From Paenibacillus amylolyticus (GTDB lineage Bacteria > Bacillota > Bacilli > Paenibacillales > Paenibacillaceae), in assembly GCF_003719335.1 (NCBI RefSeq), contig NZ_RIAS01000002.1, forward strand, positions 614,360-678,359: a DNA stretch of 64,000 nt, in the 5' to 3' direction. Positions 26,516 through 34,998 of the stretch are shown piece by piece. The translations under genes were made by a program, and so were the position numbers. The first letter of the stretch is position 1. Every line of letters starts with the position of its first letter. The notes below the pieces were generated by a model. The model was not told the DNA's origin. It worked only from the letters and a program-made list of their open reading frames with translations, and did not search any database.

Positions 26516-26714
26516 TTCTAACGATCACAGGCGAGCTTATTTTGCAGTTTTTGAGGGTTTGTGAATTTTAACGATCACCACAGACGTTATTTCGCTGAAA
26601 ATGCGCATAATGGGGTGAAATCATCACGAATTGGAGTAAATAAGCTTTCTGGTGATCGTTAGAAAGTAAAACGTGGCGAATCGGGCCAAATAAGGCTTCT
26701 GGTGATCGTTAGAA
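26516..26714. repeat. four-unit inverted intergenic repeat (GTGATCGTTAGAA family)
   Basis: Units at 26516-26547 and 26566-26597 (minus) and 26633-26664 and 26682-26714 (plus) share AATAAG...CTGGTGATCGTTAGAA with small changes. Spacing between neighbours is about 50 bases, and the two pairs face each other. The arrangement could fold into a cruciform or a long RNA hairpin. Confidence 0.75.
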
Positions 26715-26837
26715 TTTTTGGCGGACTACGGCGTATTGAATAGGCAGAAGGTAAGTACTCAACCTCTGGGAGGTGGAGGGCTCCGCTCACTCGATATAGC
26801 TCTGCTCTGTTAATTGCAGCTGCATCCATCGATAAAA

Positions 26838-26887
26838 TTCAAAAAAAGCTGTCCCCGCCAGTATACAGACGAAGGACAGCTTTTGAA
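26838..26887. terminator. bidirectional terminator-like hairpin
   Basis: GCTGTCC pairs with GGACAGC, flanked by AAAAAAA and TTTTGAA. The 190 bases from it to the MBL-fold gene contain only a small palindrome, GTGTAC-CAAT-GTACAC at 26957-26972. Confidence 0.65.
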
Positions 26888-27077
26888 TTACAGGCAATAT
26901 AGTTATGGAATTTACTTAGAGTTATTAGGGAAAGCACAAGCTAACTTAGAAAGCCTGTGTACCAATGTACACTGTGAGAAGGTTTTATGTGACTCAAATG
27001 CTACACATCGTGTCCTCCCAAATGATTATAAAGCTCTAGCCTCCACTGTGTCTCATGCACAAACTGTAATCTTACAC

Positions 27078-27812
27078 CTAAGCTTCCGAATTCTCGGCAA
27101 GTTGCGCAATGCGCTTTGCAGGCTCTTTTGTATATTCTCCCCCATGGTAGCAGAGAACTTTATCTACGTTGAGGCCCGTCAATTTCTTCAGACTGCGCAG
27201 TGCTTCGGGCATGTCCGGCGTTGCTGGTGGAGCTGGGCCGACCAGTTCATCTTCGACGACTCGCAGTTCATCGGCAGCAAGCAGGAACTGTTGCTCGCTA
27301 AAATAAAAACACAGGTGGCCTGGCGTATGTCCTGGTGTATGAATCACCTGTGTTCCGCCTTGGAGCGGAAGGATGTCGCCGTCCGCAAGTGTTCTGCTGA
27401 TGTTGATCTCAGGCAGCTGCATCAGCAATTGATCTGCTAGAGCAAGTACAGGAGCGGTCAGCATGGCACGGCGTTCCGGCGTGAATTTGATCAGAGGTTT
27501 TGCACCTGTCAAATAAGGAATTTCATCCGTATGAGCCCAGACTTCCAGGCCTGGAATAGCATCCAGCAGAGCACCCAGATTACCAATATGATCGATATCC
27601 TGATGCGTCACAATCACACGTTTAATGTCGGAGAGAGAGACGTCCAACTCTTCGAGTGTAGATTGTAATTCGTCAAATTGGCCAATCATGCCCGTATCTA
27701 CTAATGTGTGTCCGTCCTCGTCACGAAGAAGCACAGGATGAATAGGGCTGTTGCCCGAAGGTGTTGGAATGTTGAGTGTTAGAACTGTGATGGATGGTAT
27801 AGGTTGGCTCAT
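27078..27812 (-). CDS. MBL-fold metallohydrolase
   Basis: A 244-residue metallo-beta-lactamase-fold protein. The metal motif is THQDIDHIG near residue 69, an HxDxDH variant in which Asp replaces the second His of the standard HxHxDH. Further ligands are in HTPGHTPGHLCFY near residue 155, AADE near residue 175 and CYHGGEY near residue 225. This subgroup includes lactonase-like and general hydrolases; the substrate is unknown. The translation start is unusual: a strong AAGGAGG lies 27 bases upstream, with an 18-base hairpin in between. Confidence 0.88.
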   Translation of the reverse strand: MSQPIPSITVLTLNIPTPSGNSPIHPVLLRDEDGHTLVDTGMIGQFDELQSTLEELDVSLSDIKRVIVTHQDIDHIGNLGALLDAIPGLEVWAHTDEIPYLTGAKPLIKFTPERRAMLTAPVLALADQLLMQLPEINISRTLADGDILPLQGGTQVIHTPGHTPGHLCFYFSEQQFLLAADELRVVEDELVGPAPPATPDMPEALRSLKKLTGLNVDKVLCYHGGEYTKEPAKRIAQLAENSEA

Positions 27813-27846
27813 AAAATATCCGGATATGTGTCCGGAGCACCTCCTT
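27813..27846 (-). promoter_or_regulatory. ribosome site with hairpin spacer before the MBL-fold gene
   Basis: On the minus strand AAGGAGG (27846-27840) is followed by TGC, the hairpin TCCGGA-CACATA-TCCGGA (27836-27819), then TATTTT and ATG. Folding removes 18 of the 27 spacer bases and leaves nine, the ideal distance. Confidence 0.6.
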
Positions 27847-27883
27847 ATAAGGTTGTGTTTTTAATAAGGGACAGTAAACTCAG

Positions 27884-27946
27884 CTTGTACCTTGTACCTT
27901 GTACCTTGTACCTTGTACCTTGTACCTTGTACCTTGTACCTTGTTC
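27884..27946. repeat. heptanucleotide tandem repeat CTTGTAC, eight perfect copies
   Basis: CTTGTAC repeats head to tail from 27884 to 27939 and ends in one altered copy, CTTGTTC (27940-27946). It lies 72-134 bases upstream of the MBL-fold start codon and 44 bases past the end of the next minus-strand gene. Such arrays change copy number by slippage. Confidence 0.95.
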
Positions 27947-27989
27947 ATTTTCCCATTATGCATTAAGCAACGTACAAGTAATCACTTAC

Positions 27990-28544
27990 TTACTCCTTAT
28001 TCTGAACGTTCAGTTCATAGCTCAGATGTTTTCTATATTTTTTCACCGCATGTAAAATCGTTTCGAACGTTTCTTCCTCGTTGCTGCCGTCTTTCACGAT
28101 CGCTGCGAACGAGAAGTTCTCGTGAATCAGTCTGTTCCTTGTCTGGAACGCCTGATGGAGCGCTGCGCTGCATGGCTCTTTGCCAGATTTCAAAGCAATA
28201 TGCTGCTTGCCCAGTTCGGCCTCCAGCATCTCCATGTTAGAGCGTGCCCGGTAAGCAGGAGTTTTCATGAGCTGGGTCGAATTAAACTTTTTCTGATACG
28301 TACGTTTGTAAAGCTGTAATAACATCTGTTCCATAATAGAGCATAACTCCATCGTTAGCGAAGCGTATCTCCGGTTTTTGCGTTTGCGGGTAAGCTCGCT
28401 TGACTGTTCTTCGTTCAGCCATTCGTATTCTTCATATATTGAGGAATCGTCATGGTTCAGAATATCGCGATATTCCTGTTCCAGCAGTTTGATCTCAAGC
28501 TTGGCGAGTTTCTTGACGTGTTTGAAATCCTCTTGGGTTAGCAT
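27990..28544 (-). CDS. helical protein of unknown function with an RNxxxH motif
   Basis: A 184-residue protein. The start at 28544 is chosen because GGGAGG lies nine bases upstream. It is strongly helical and charged: a coiled-coil-like N-terminus (residues about 1-40), then QTRNRLIHENFSF near residue 135 with the R-N-x3-H pattern seen in HEPN domains, and a basic C-terminus. It may be a HEPN-fold protein, but no family is recognised and no toxin partner is adjacent. It is divergent from the SDR gene across 160 bases containing TGATCA-GG-TGATCA at 28607-28620. Confidence 0.6.
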   Translation of the reverse strand: MLTQEDFKHVKKLAKLEIKLLEQEYRDILNHDDSSIYEEYEWLNEEQSSELTRKRKNRRYASLTMELCSIMEQMLLQLYKRTYQKKFNSTQLMKTPAYRARSNMEMLEAELGKQHIALKSGKEPCSAALHQAFQTRNRLIHENFSFAAIVKDGSNEEETFETILHAVKKYRKHLSYELNVQNKE

Positions 28545-28704
28545 ACGACTTGTCCTCCCATGGGTACCGAGATGTGAATGGAGCACGATCTAATCATGAA
28601 TGATGCTGATCAGGTGATCACTGTATTATCTCATATTCTGGATCATAATGCCTTAGCGTTAAAATAATTCACGGAACCTCCGGTTCAGAAGGGAAGGGCA
28701 CCTC

Positions 28705-29568
28705 ATGTCCATTCAGACAGCCATCGTTACAGGAGCCAACTCAGGGATGGGACTGGCCACTACCATTGAACTTGCCGAGCAAGGGTATCACGTCATTATG
28801 GCATGCCGCAGCGAAAAGAGAGGACAAGAGGCGCTTCAGCAAGCTTTACGCGAATCCGGCTCTACCAGTATCGAGCTGATGCTGTGTGATCTCGGTTCGC
28901 TGGACAGCATCCGCCAGTTTGCACGAAAGTACCGCGAGCGCTATGATCACCTGGACGTACTAGTGAATAATGCAGGCGTGGTGATGGTGAAGCGCAAAGA
29001 AACGTCGGATGGCTTCGAGCAAAGCATTGGCATTAATCACCTGGGTCACTTCCTGCTCACGTTGCTCCTCATTGAACCACTCAAATCTGCTAAACAGGGC
29101 CGAATTGTAAATGTGTCTTCTGGGGCGTACAAAGCCGGGAAAATTCATTTTGATGATCCGCATTTGCGAAAAGGCTATAATCCGATCAAAAGTTACGCCC
29201 AATCCAAGCTGGCTAACGTATTTTTTACCCGGGCGCTTGCTCGTAAGCTCGCGGGAACTTCCGTTACGGCGAACTGTTTACATCCAGGTGCAGTAGGCAC
29301 CAGCATCGGAGTGGATCGCAACACCGGATTTGGCACCCGCATCATGGCACTTGCAGCCAAGCTGCCGTTTTTCCTGACACCCGAGGAAGGGGCCCGGACA
29401 GCGATTTACTTGGCAACAAGTCCAGAAGTCACCGGGGTGACTGGGCGGTACTTCTATCAGCAGAAGGAGCAGCGTTTGAAAGACCATGCTTTGGATGATG
29501 CGGCCGCCCAGCAGTTATGGACGTGGAGCGAAGAACAGGTTGGTTTGCAGCCTGACGAGAGGTTATAA
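28705..29568 (+). CDS. short-chain dehydrogenase/reductase, retinol-dehydrogenase-like
   Basis: A 287-residue SDR. The cofactor motif TGANSGMG is at residues 8-15, NNAGV near residue 88, catalytic Ser in IVNVSSGAYKAG near residue 138, and YAQSK near residue 163. Substrate-loop features (NCLHPGAVGTSIG) resemble the human RDH/WW-type oxidoreductase subgroup common in bacteria. It reduces or oxidises an alcohol/carbonyl with NAD(P); the substrate is unknown. The ribosome site GAAGGGAAGGG precedes the ATG. Confidence 0.9.
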   Translation: MSIQTAIVTGANSGMGLATTIELAEQGYHVIMACRSEKRGQEALQQALRESGSTSIELMLCDLGSLDSIRQFARKYRERYDHLDVLVNNAGVVMVKRKETSDGFEQSIGINHLGHFLLTLLLIEPLKSAKQGRIVNVSSGAYKAGKIHFDDPHLRKGYNPIKSYAQSKLANVFFTRALARKLAGTSVTANCLHPGAVGTSIGVDRNTGFGTRIMALAAKLPFFLTPEEGARTAIYLATSPEVTGVTGRYFYQQKEQRLKDHALDDAAAQQLWTWSEEQVGLQPDERL

Positions 29569-29688
29569 CTTCTTATAACTGTCTGAGCAGCGTGAGCAGT
29601 CCTGAGTGCGCTTCGTGAAAAGGGAGGAAATCTTTACCATGCATCGCCTCCCTAAAAAGAATTGTATTACTCCATTCATTTTTCAGGA

Positions 29689-31698
29689 TTAAATCTTATT
29701 CATCACCGCGTGCTGAAGCATCTGGACAAAAGCATCGATGTGCTGCATGCCTTGATCTCCCTGACCGTATGCACGGACAGAGGCGGATGAGGCATTTTTC
29801 TCTTGTTCGCCAAGTACAAGCGAATAAGGGACTTTTTCCATCTGTGCTTCACGAATCTTGTAACCAAGCTTCTCATTGCGTAAATCGGTTTCTACACGGA
29901 TACCTGCTGCCCGTAGTTTACTTTGCACTTCAAGTGCATAGTCGGCATAATGATCCGATACGGGAATCAGCTTGACCTGTACAGGAGCCAGCCAGAGTGG
30001 AAACGCACCTGCATAGTGCTCAGTCAAAATGCCGATGAAACGGTCAATCGAGCCATAAATAGCTCTATGAATGACGACTGGACGGTGTCTCAGACCGTCT
30101 TCACCGATATAAGTAAGATCGAATTTCTCCGGCATCTGAAAATCAAGCTGGATCGTTCCGCACTGCCAGCTTCGCTTCAGCGCATCAAGAATGTGAAAGT
30201 CAATCTTCGGCCCGTAAAAGGCGCCGTCGCCTTCGTTAATTCGATACTCGACACCGCGTGCATCTAACACATTGCGTAACGCCTGTTCCGCCTGATCCCA
30301 TAATTCTTCTGAGCCCATGGAATCCTCGGGGCGTGTGGAGAGCTCGATTTTATAATCGAATCCAAAAATGTCGTACATCCGCCCAATCAGGGAGATCGCC
30401 CGATTGATCTCGTCTTCGATCTGTTCAGGCATCACATAGAGATGGGCATCGTCCTGACAGAACGTCCGCACCCGCATCATGCCATTTAGGGCTCCTGAGA
30501 ATTCATGACGGTGAACCTGACCAAATTCCATCATGCGAATCGGCAATTCGCGATAGGAATGCAGTGTGTTTTTGAAAATCAACATATGTCCGGGGCAGTT
30601 CATCGGTTTTAAGGCAAATGTAGCGTCATCCACGTCCGCAAAGTACATGTTGTCCTTGTAGTGCTCCCAGTGACCCGACTGTTCCCACAGGCGGTTGTTC
30701 ATCATCAGCGGAGTTCGAACCTCCTGATATCCTTCCTGAAGCTGCAACTCCCGTGAAAATTGCTCCAACGCTGTACGAACAGTCATGCCTTTGGGCAGAT
30801 AGAAGGGCATGCCGGGGGCTTCCTCAGAGAACATAAACAGCTCCAGCTCTTTGCCAAGCTTGCGGTGATCCCGCTTTTTCGCCTCTTCCAGCATGTGAAG
30901 ATGTTCCTGCAACTGGGCCTTGTTCGGAAAAGCAGTGCCATAGATACGCTGCATCATTTTGTTGTCGGAATTTCCGCGCCAGTAGGCACCAGCGACATTC
31001 AGCAGTTTAAACGCTTTGATCCGGCCAGTGGATGGGAGATGAGGCCCGCGGCACAAGTCGAAAAACTCACCCTGCTCATAGATCGAAAGTTCAGCGTCTT
31101 CTGGCAGATCACGAATAAGCTCCAGCTTGTAAGGGTCATGGATGGCTTCGAATCGCTCCAGGGCTTGCATCCGACTAACCACTTTGCGGCGGATGGGCCA
31201 ATTTTCCTGAATAATTTTGTTCATTTCCCGTTCAATGGCTTCTAGGTCACGGATAGAGAGGGTCTGCTCCAGATCGACATCATAGTAAAATCCATCTTCA
31301 ATGACCGGGCCGATACCCAGCTTCACGTGGTCTGCGCCATACAACCGTTTCAGTGCCTGTGCCAGCACATGTGCTGTGCTGTGACGATATCGGTGCAGAC
31401 CTTCCTCGCTGTCCAGTGTAACGATGATGAGTTCGCAGTCCTGCTCCAGTTTTCCGCTCAGATCGACATTCTGGCCGTTCAAGATCCCACCGATCGCCTG
31501 TTTGCCAAGACTTGTGCTGATCGAAGAGGCAACTTCGGCTACAGTGATGCCTGCTTTGTAACTACGTACAGCACCGCCTTGCAACTGGACTTCAATCTTT
31601 TCAATCGACGATTCCGTTGCCAACGATTCAGATGCTGCTGCGTGTTGATCACCCAAGGATAAATGCTCGCTTGCATACTCCCGTTTTTCTTGACTCAT
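29689..31698 (-). CDS. thrS: threonyl-tRNA synthetase
   Basis: A 669-residue class II synthetase. The TGS domain starts near residue 33 (IEKIEVQLQGGAVRSYKAGI) and is followed by the editing domain (HSTAHVLAQALKRLYG), then the catalytic core with zinc ligands in MKPMNCPGHML, RHEFSGALNG and VIHRAIYGS, and the anticodon-binding domain. The start at 31698 follows GGGAGAG; a longer frame would run into the T-box terminator. About 30 residues precede the TGS domain, more than in typical ThrS, and look disordered. Expression is controlled by the T-box leader. Confidence 0.95.
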   Translation of the reverse strand: MSQEKREYASEHLSLGDQHAAASESLATESSIEKIEVQLQGGAVRSYKAGITVAEVASSISTSLGKQAIGGILNGQNVDLSGKLEQDCELIIVTLDSEEGLHRYRHSTAHVLAQALKRLYGADHVKLGIGPVIEDGFYYDVDLEQTLSIRDLEAIEREMNKIIQENWPIRRKVVSRMQALERFEAIHDPYKLELIRDLPEDAELSIYEQGEFFDLCRGPHLPSTGRIKAFKLLNVAGAYWRGNSDNKMMQRIYGTAFPNKAQLQEHLHMLEEAKKRDHRKLGKELELFMFSEEAPGMPFYLPKGMTVRTALEQFSRELQLQEGYQEVRTPLMMNNRLWEQSGHWEHYKDNMYFADVDDATFALKPMNCPGHMLIFKNTLHSYRELPIRMMEFGQVHRHEFSGALNGMMRVRTFCQDDAHLYVMPEQIEDEINRAISLIGRMYDIFGFDYKIELSTRPEDSMGSEELWDQAEQALRNVLDARGVEYRINEGDGAFYGPKIDFHILDALKRSWQCGTIQLDFQMPEKFDLTYIGEDGLRHRPVVIHRAIYGSIDRFIGILTEHYAGAFPLWLAPVQVKLIPVSDHYADYALEVQSKLRAAGIRVETDLRNEKLGYKIREAQMEKVPYSLVLGEQEKNASSASVRAYGQGDQGMQHIDAFVQMLQHAVMNKI

Positions 31699-31730
31699 GT
31701 GAACCACTCTCCCATATTTTTGTGTTGGAA

Positions 31731-31768
31731 GCGCAAAAAACACCCGTCCCGGAGAAGGGACGAGTGCG
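31731..31768 (-). terminator. T-box leader terminator
   Basis: On the minus strand ACTCGTCCC pairs with GGGACGGGT around TTCTCC and is followed by six T. It competes with the antiterminator formed by the T-box sequence just upstream. Confidence 0.9.
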
Positions 31769-32095
31769 CTTGGCTCGTGGTTCCACCCTAATTTGGTTAT
31801 GCTGCATTCTGCTCTCGGCCAGCCGCCGCAAACAGAACCCAACATAACCCTCATTGGAATCCGTTAACGGGGATCAGGCGGTGAACTCTACTGACCGTAC
31901 ATGTAACCATCTTGCTAGATCATCGATTGAAGTAAACTATTGTGATGATCTGCGCATTATTTATACATTGTCGGAGGTTCGAGATCACGGCTACAGAGGG
32001 GTAACTTGGATTCGTTCGCTGAAGAAGGTTTCACCAATCCCTTCTCTCTCTGGGCAGCACGCAATCCAAATCATGTCTCTGGTCATCGCTAAATA
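31731..32095 (-). ncRNA. T-box riboswitch (threonine), leader of thrS
   Basis: The T-box sequence AGGGTGGAACCACGAGC is at 31789-31773 on the minus strand and precedes the terminator. Stem I features AGAGAGAAGGGATTGGTGAAA lie near 32050 (here cut to its key part GGTGAAA), with GAACGAATCC after it. A candidate specifier codon ACC (Thr) is at 32002-32000. Uncharged tRNA-Thr would pair with specifier and T-box and allow read-through into thrS. Confidence 0.92.
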
Positions 32096-32200
32096 TGAAG
32101 GATGCGAGGAACTGAATATCGCTAGGATATTTCAGAGCCGTTGATCCTGTAGTGTGCAGAATTTAATGTAGTCATTGGAACAGGTGTTACTTGAGAGTCG

Positions 32201-32229
32201 ATTATATAGACTGAAAATGGAAAGGTCAA
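32201..32229 (-). promoter_or_regulatory. promoter of the thrS T-box leader
   Basis: On the minus strand TTGACC (32229-32224) and TATAAT (32206-32201) are separated by 17 bases. The expected start near 32194 gives a leader of about 495 bases. The 100 bases before stem I have no recognised feature. Confidence 0.75.
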
Positions 32230-32249
32230 GTGGAATGTTCGAATGCGGG

Positions 32250-34013
32250 CTAGCCCATTTCTTTTGTATTTTGCATCCAGATCAATCGAATCGTCGTTCC
32301 TTCGCCAGGTGTAGATGACACTTCAATTCGGCCTTTCATTGCCTCGATTAAACCTCTCGTAACCGCCATGCCAAGTCCTGATCCCACATCACTCGTTCCC
32401 GTATCTGTACCTCGGTAATAGCGTTCAAATAGCTTCCACACGGTCTCGGGACTCATGCCTCGTCCATTATCGGCAAACTCGATTGTAAATTCACCGTCAC
32501 GTTCACCAACAGTCACACGAACAACCAGACCAGAGTCGGGCGGATTGTGCAGCAGAGCATTAGCAGTGAGATTATCTACAATCCGTTCAAAAGAAGGAAC
32601 GTGTACTAGCCCATAGACAGGTGCGTCTGCAGATTGGAAAACAATACGTCCTTCACCGTACGCAGGGTTGCACTCGGCTCGCTGCACGAGATCACGAAGT
32701 AGCGTATTTACGTCAGTTCGTTCAACCTCAGGTTGATATCCTCCACTCCGCAGCCGATAGGTCATCGCAAGATCATTCACAAGTCTGTCCATATACATGG
32801 ATTTGTCTATTATGATGCCTGCGAATTCTCGAACTTCTTCAGCCGTCCAGGTGTATTTGTCCGTTTCCAGCATATGCGCGTATCCCTGAATGGAGGAAAG
32901 AGGTGTCTTGAGGTCGTGCGTGATGCCAGCAATCCATTCCTCTCGAAGGGAATCCGTTTGTTTCCGTAGTTCCTCATCCTGCTTGAGTGTATGGGACAAC
33001 GCTTGCATGGAGTGGAGTACGTCACCATACACTTGATATTTGCGCTTCCATTTTCCATTGCGGCGTTGGCTCCGCGGAACACCTGATGCTCCAGTTGGTT
33101 CCTCATACTTCCCTTGTTCCAGACGTTGCAACCACTGAAGCATGTGCAGCATCGGAGCGCCGAATCGATTAGCGTACCATAAAGCGAGTAAAATCAGTAG
33201 CGCAACGATGGACAAGATCAAGACGATGAGCGCCGGTTCAAGAATAAAAGCGTATGGATTCTGTTTCTCAATGACAGTTGAGTCAATCCTTACACTTACC
33301 ATCCAGGTCGTTTCGTTTTGGTTATCGTACCATGTGGCGACCGATATGCCTGAACGATTCGGGTAACGAACTTGGAGAACGAGATCCTGAATACTGTACT
33401 GGTTCGGCACGCCAACAGCCGGTTTGTTGTAAGAGTCGATTTCTTTTCCATAAGGGTCCAATATTTGGATGTAGGCATCTGCTTTGCGAATCGTTTCTTG
33501 CTCAGCAGGTTTCACAGTCAGTTTGCCGCCCTCATACGACAGCTTTGGACGGATTTCATCAAGTAAGGATTTGGCCGCATTTCGCTCTCCGTATAATAAC
33601 GTGAAATTTTTCCCGTCCTTTTCCCGGATCAGCATGGATAGCTGGTAGGGGAACGGTTTATTAGCTTCCCAGTAGGCGATCAATTCTCCTGGTTTGTAGT
33701 GGTCTGGTACATCGGAAGGGACATGATAATCGTCGATGACATAGCCCTTTTCATCCAGAACCTGAAGCCAGCCATGATTTTTATCCACCTGCTTGAGCAG
33801 ATCGGGATCGTATCGTATCGTGTTATCCGGCAGGATCTCGGCGGTATTAATAAGTTGATCCAATCCGTTAATTGCAAAGTCATCTACAATATTCACTTCA
33901 TTCACTTTTTGCAAAACCCAGATGGTAGCAAGTGATCCTAACAAAATAATCAGAATGACCGTGCCAGTGAGCATACCGATGAAGCGAGTCAATAACTTGC
34001 GGCGAATACTCAT
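32250..34013 (-). CDS. two-component sensor histidine kinase
   Basis: A 587-residue kinase. TM1 lies at about residues 12-36, a large extracellular sensor region at about 37-255, and TM2 at about 256-276. A HAMP-like linker interrupted by a basic insert (SQRRNGKWKRK) follows, then the HisKA box ITHDLKTPLSS with His near residue 366, and the ATPase domain with NALLHNPP, FADNGRGM and VGSGLGMAV. It phosphorylates the regulator encoded just upstream, whose stop overlaps its ATG. The M23 lipoprotein divergent from the pair may be a target. The signal is unknown. Confidence 0.93.
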   Translation of the reverse strand: MSIRRKLLTRFIGMLTGTVILIILLGSLATIWVLQKVNEVNIVDDFAINGLDQLINTAEILPDNTIRYDPDLLKQVDKNHGWLQVLDEKGYVIDDYHVPSDVPDHYKPGELIAYWEANKPFPYQLSMLIREKDGKNFTLLYGERNAAKSLLDEIRPKLSYEGGKLTVKPAEQETIRKADAYIQILDPYGKEIDSYNKPAVGVPNQYSIQDLVLQVRYPNRSGISVATWYDNQNETTWMVSVRIDSTVIEKQNPYAFILEPALIVLILSIVALLILLALWYANRFGAPMLHMLQWLQRLEQGKYEEPTGASGVPRSQRRNGKWKRKYQVYGDVLHSMQALSHTLKQDEELRKQTDSLREEWIAGITHDLKTPLSSIQGYAHMLETDKYTWTAEEVREFAGIIIDKSMYMDRLVNDLAMTYRLRSGGYQPEVERTDVNTLLRDLVQRAECNPAYGEGRIVFQSADAPVYGLVHVPSFERIVDNLTANALLHNPPDSGLVVRVTVGERDGEFTIEFADNGRGMSPETVWKLFERYYRGTDTGTSDVGSGLGMAVTRGLIEAMKGRIEVSSTPGEGTTIRLIWMQNTKEMG

Positions 34014-34780
34014 GTCCGTGACAGGTTACTAGGCAGGATCAGTTTGTACCCCAAACCGCGCACGTTAACAAGAAAAGCCGGATTGGAAGGGTCTTCTTCA
34101 ATGCGTTCCCGAATGCGATGGATGTGCACCATAACCGTGTTGTCGTCGCTGATGGCTTCTGAGCCCCACACCCGTTCATACAGTTCAGATTTGGTGAAGA
34201 TTCGGTTTGGATGTTTGCAGAAGAATAGAAGCAGCTGGAACACCAGTGCCGGACAGGTTACAGCCTGTCCTTGAACACGCAGCTCCCCAGCCAGTTCAAA
34301 CACTTGAAATCGTCCAAAATCATAAATGCCTTGCGATAGGTCGGCAGATGACGTATTTGCGTGTAATGAAATGCTTTGTTGTTGCTGCCAAACCGCTGTC
34401 GCTTTGGAAGGTAAATAGCGATTCAGAAGTGATTTGATTCTTGCAACAACTTCCAGCGGGTTGAACGGTTTAACGACATAATCATCGCCGCCAACGGCAA
34501 ATCCGGTCAGTTTGTCATAGTCCGTTGTTTTGGCGGTTAGGAACAGAATAGGGGCATCTGTGACCTGGCGTAGAAAGGGACAGATTTCCAAGCCGCTTTT
34601 CCCTGGAAGCATAATATCAAGCACGATACAATGATACGTTTTGTTGCTGCATGCTTCGAGCGCTGCTTCACCTGTAGTGACCGTATCAATGTCGAGAAAC
34701 TGTTCTTTGAGCAGTACGGTTTGGAGCATATGTAAAATCGCTTGTTCATCATCAACAAGCAGTATTGAGACATGATCCAT
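34010..34780 (-). CDS. OmpR-family response regulator
   Basis: A 256-residue regulator. The start at 34780 follows GAGGAGGT 11 bases upstream and gives MDHVSILLVDDEQ. The receiver has Asp in HCIVLDIMLPGKSG near residue 55 and Lys in VVKPFNP. A linker of about 40 residues rich in Gln and Ser joins it to a winged-helix DNA-binding domain (KSELYERVWG, NTVMVHIHRIRERIE). The linker is longer than usual. It is co-translated with the kinase by an ATGA overlap. Confidence 0.94.
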   Translation of the reverse strand: MDHVSILLVDDEQAILHMLQTVLLKEQFLDIDTVTTGEAALEACSNKTYHCIVLDIMLPGKSGLEICPFLRQVTDAPILFLTAKTTDYDKLTGFAVGGDDYVVKPFNPLEVVARIKSLLNRYLPSKATAVWQQQQSISLHANTSSADLSQGIYDFGRFQVFELAGELRVQGQAVTCPALVFQLLLFFCKHPNRIFTKSELYERVWGSEAISDDNTVMVHIHRIRERIEEDPSNPAFLVNVRGLGYKLILPSNLSRT

Positions 34781-34998
34781 ATGTAATGCTAACCTCCTCT
34801 TTACTCTCTTTCTTGGTATATTGCCCATCATAACATTCTTGAGACCGATTGGAAGATAGGTTGCCTTAACAGAAGCTTAATTATAAAGCTTGGGTAGGGC
34901 CATAAGTTTAACTAGATGTAAGTGAAGGTTAGACAAACCATAAGACTCATGATGTACATTTGAGGTAAGCAAGAAAAGATAAACAGAAAGGGTGTTGA
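34781..34998. promoter_or_regulatory. divergent control region between the response regulator and the M23 lipoprotein
   Basis: This AT-rich stretch contains the inverted repeat AAGCTT-AATTATA-AAGCTT near 34872. It is the natural place for binding by the adjacent OmpR-type regulator, but no phased direct repeat is clear to me. Confidence 0.35.

Larger units (their letters stand above)
26287..26815 (+). repeat. repeat-rich intergenic region
   Basis: No gene is supported. In order it holds three copies of AGGAGTTA (about 26386-26409), seven G in a row at 26434-26440, a GGGTA array (26449-26466) and four copies of a 30-base unit around TGATCGTTAGAA (26516-26714). These are listed separately. Confidence 0.6.

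Noticed and set aside
26814..27440. 208-residue plus-strand ORF before and inside the MBL-fold gene
   Set aside because: Most of it is antisense to the MBL-fold gene, it starts in a terminator, and it has no ribosome site.
27884..27946. Tandem heptamers as a CRISPR array
   Set aside because: There are no spacers, the unit is only 7 bases, and no cas gene is present.
27804..28055. ORFs encoding repeated YLVPCTL units
   Set aside because: They are translations of the 7-base CTTGTAC array and lack start signals.
31699..31854. Longer thrS reading frame starting at 31854
   Set aside because: It would translate the T-box and terminator of the leader; the start at 31698 has its own ribosome site.
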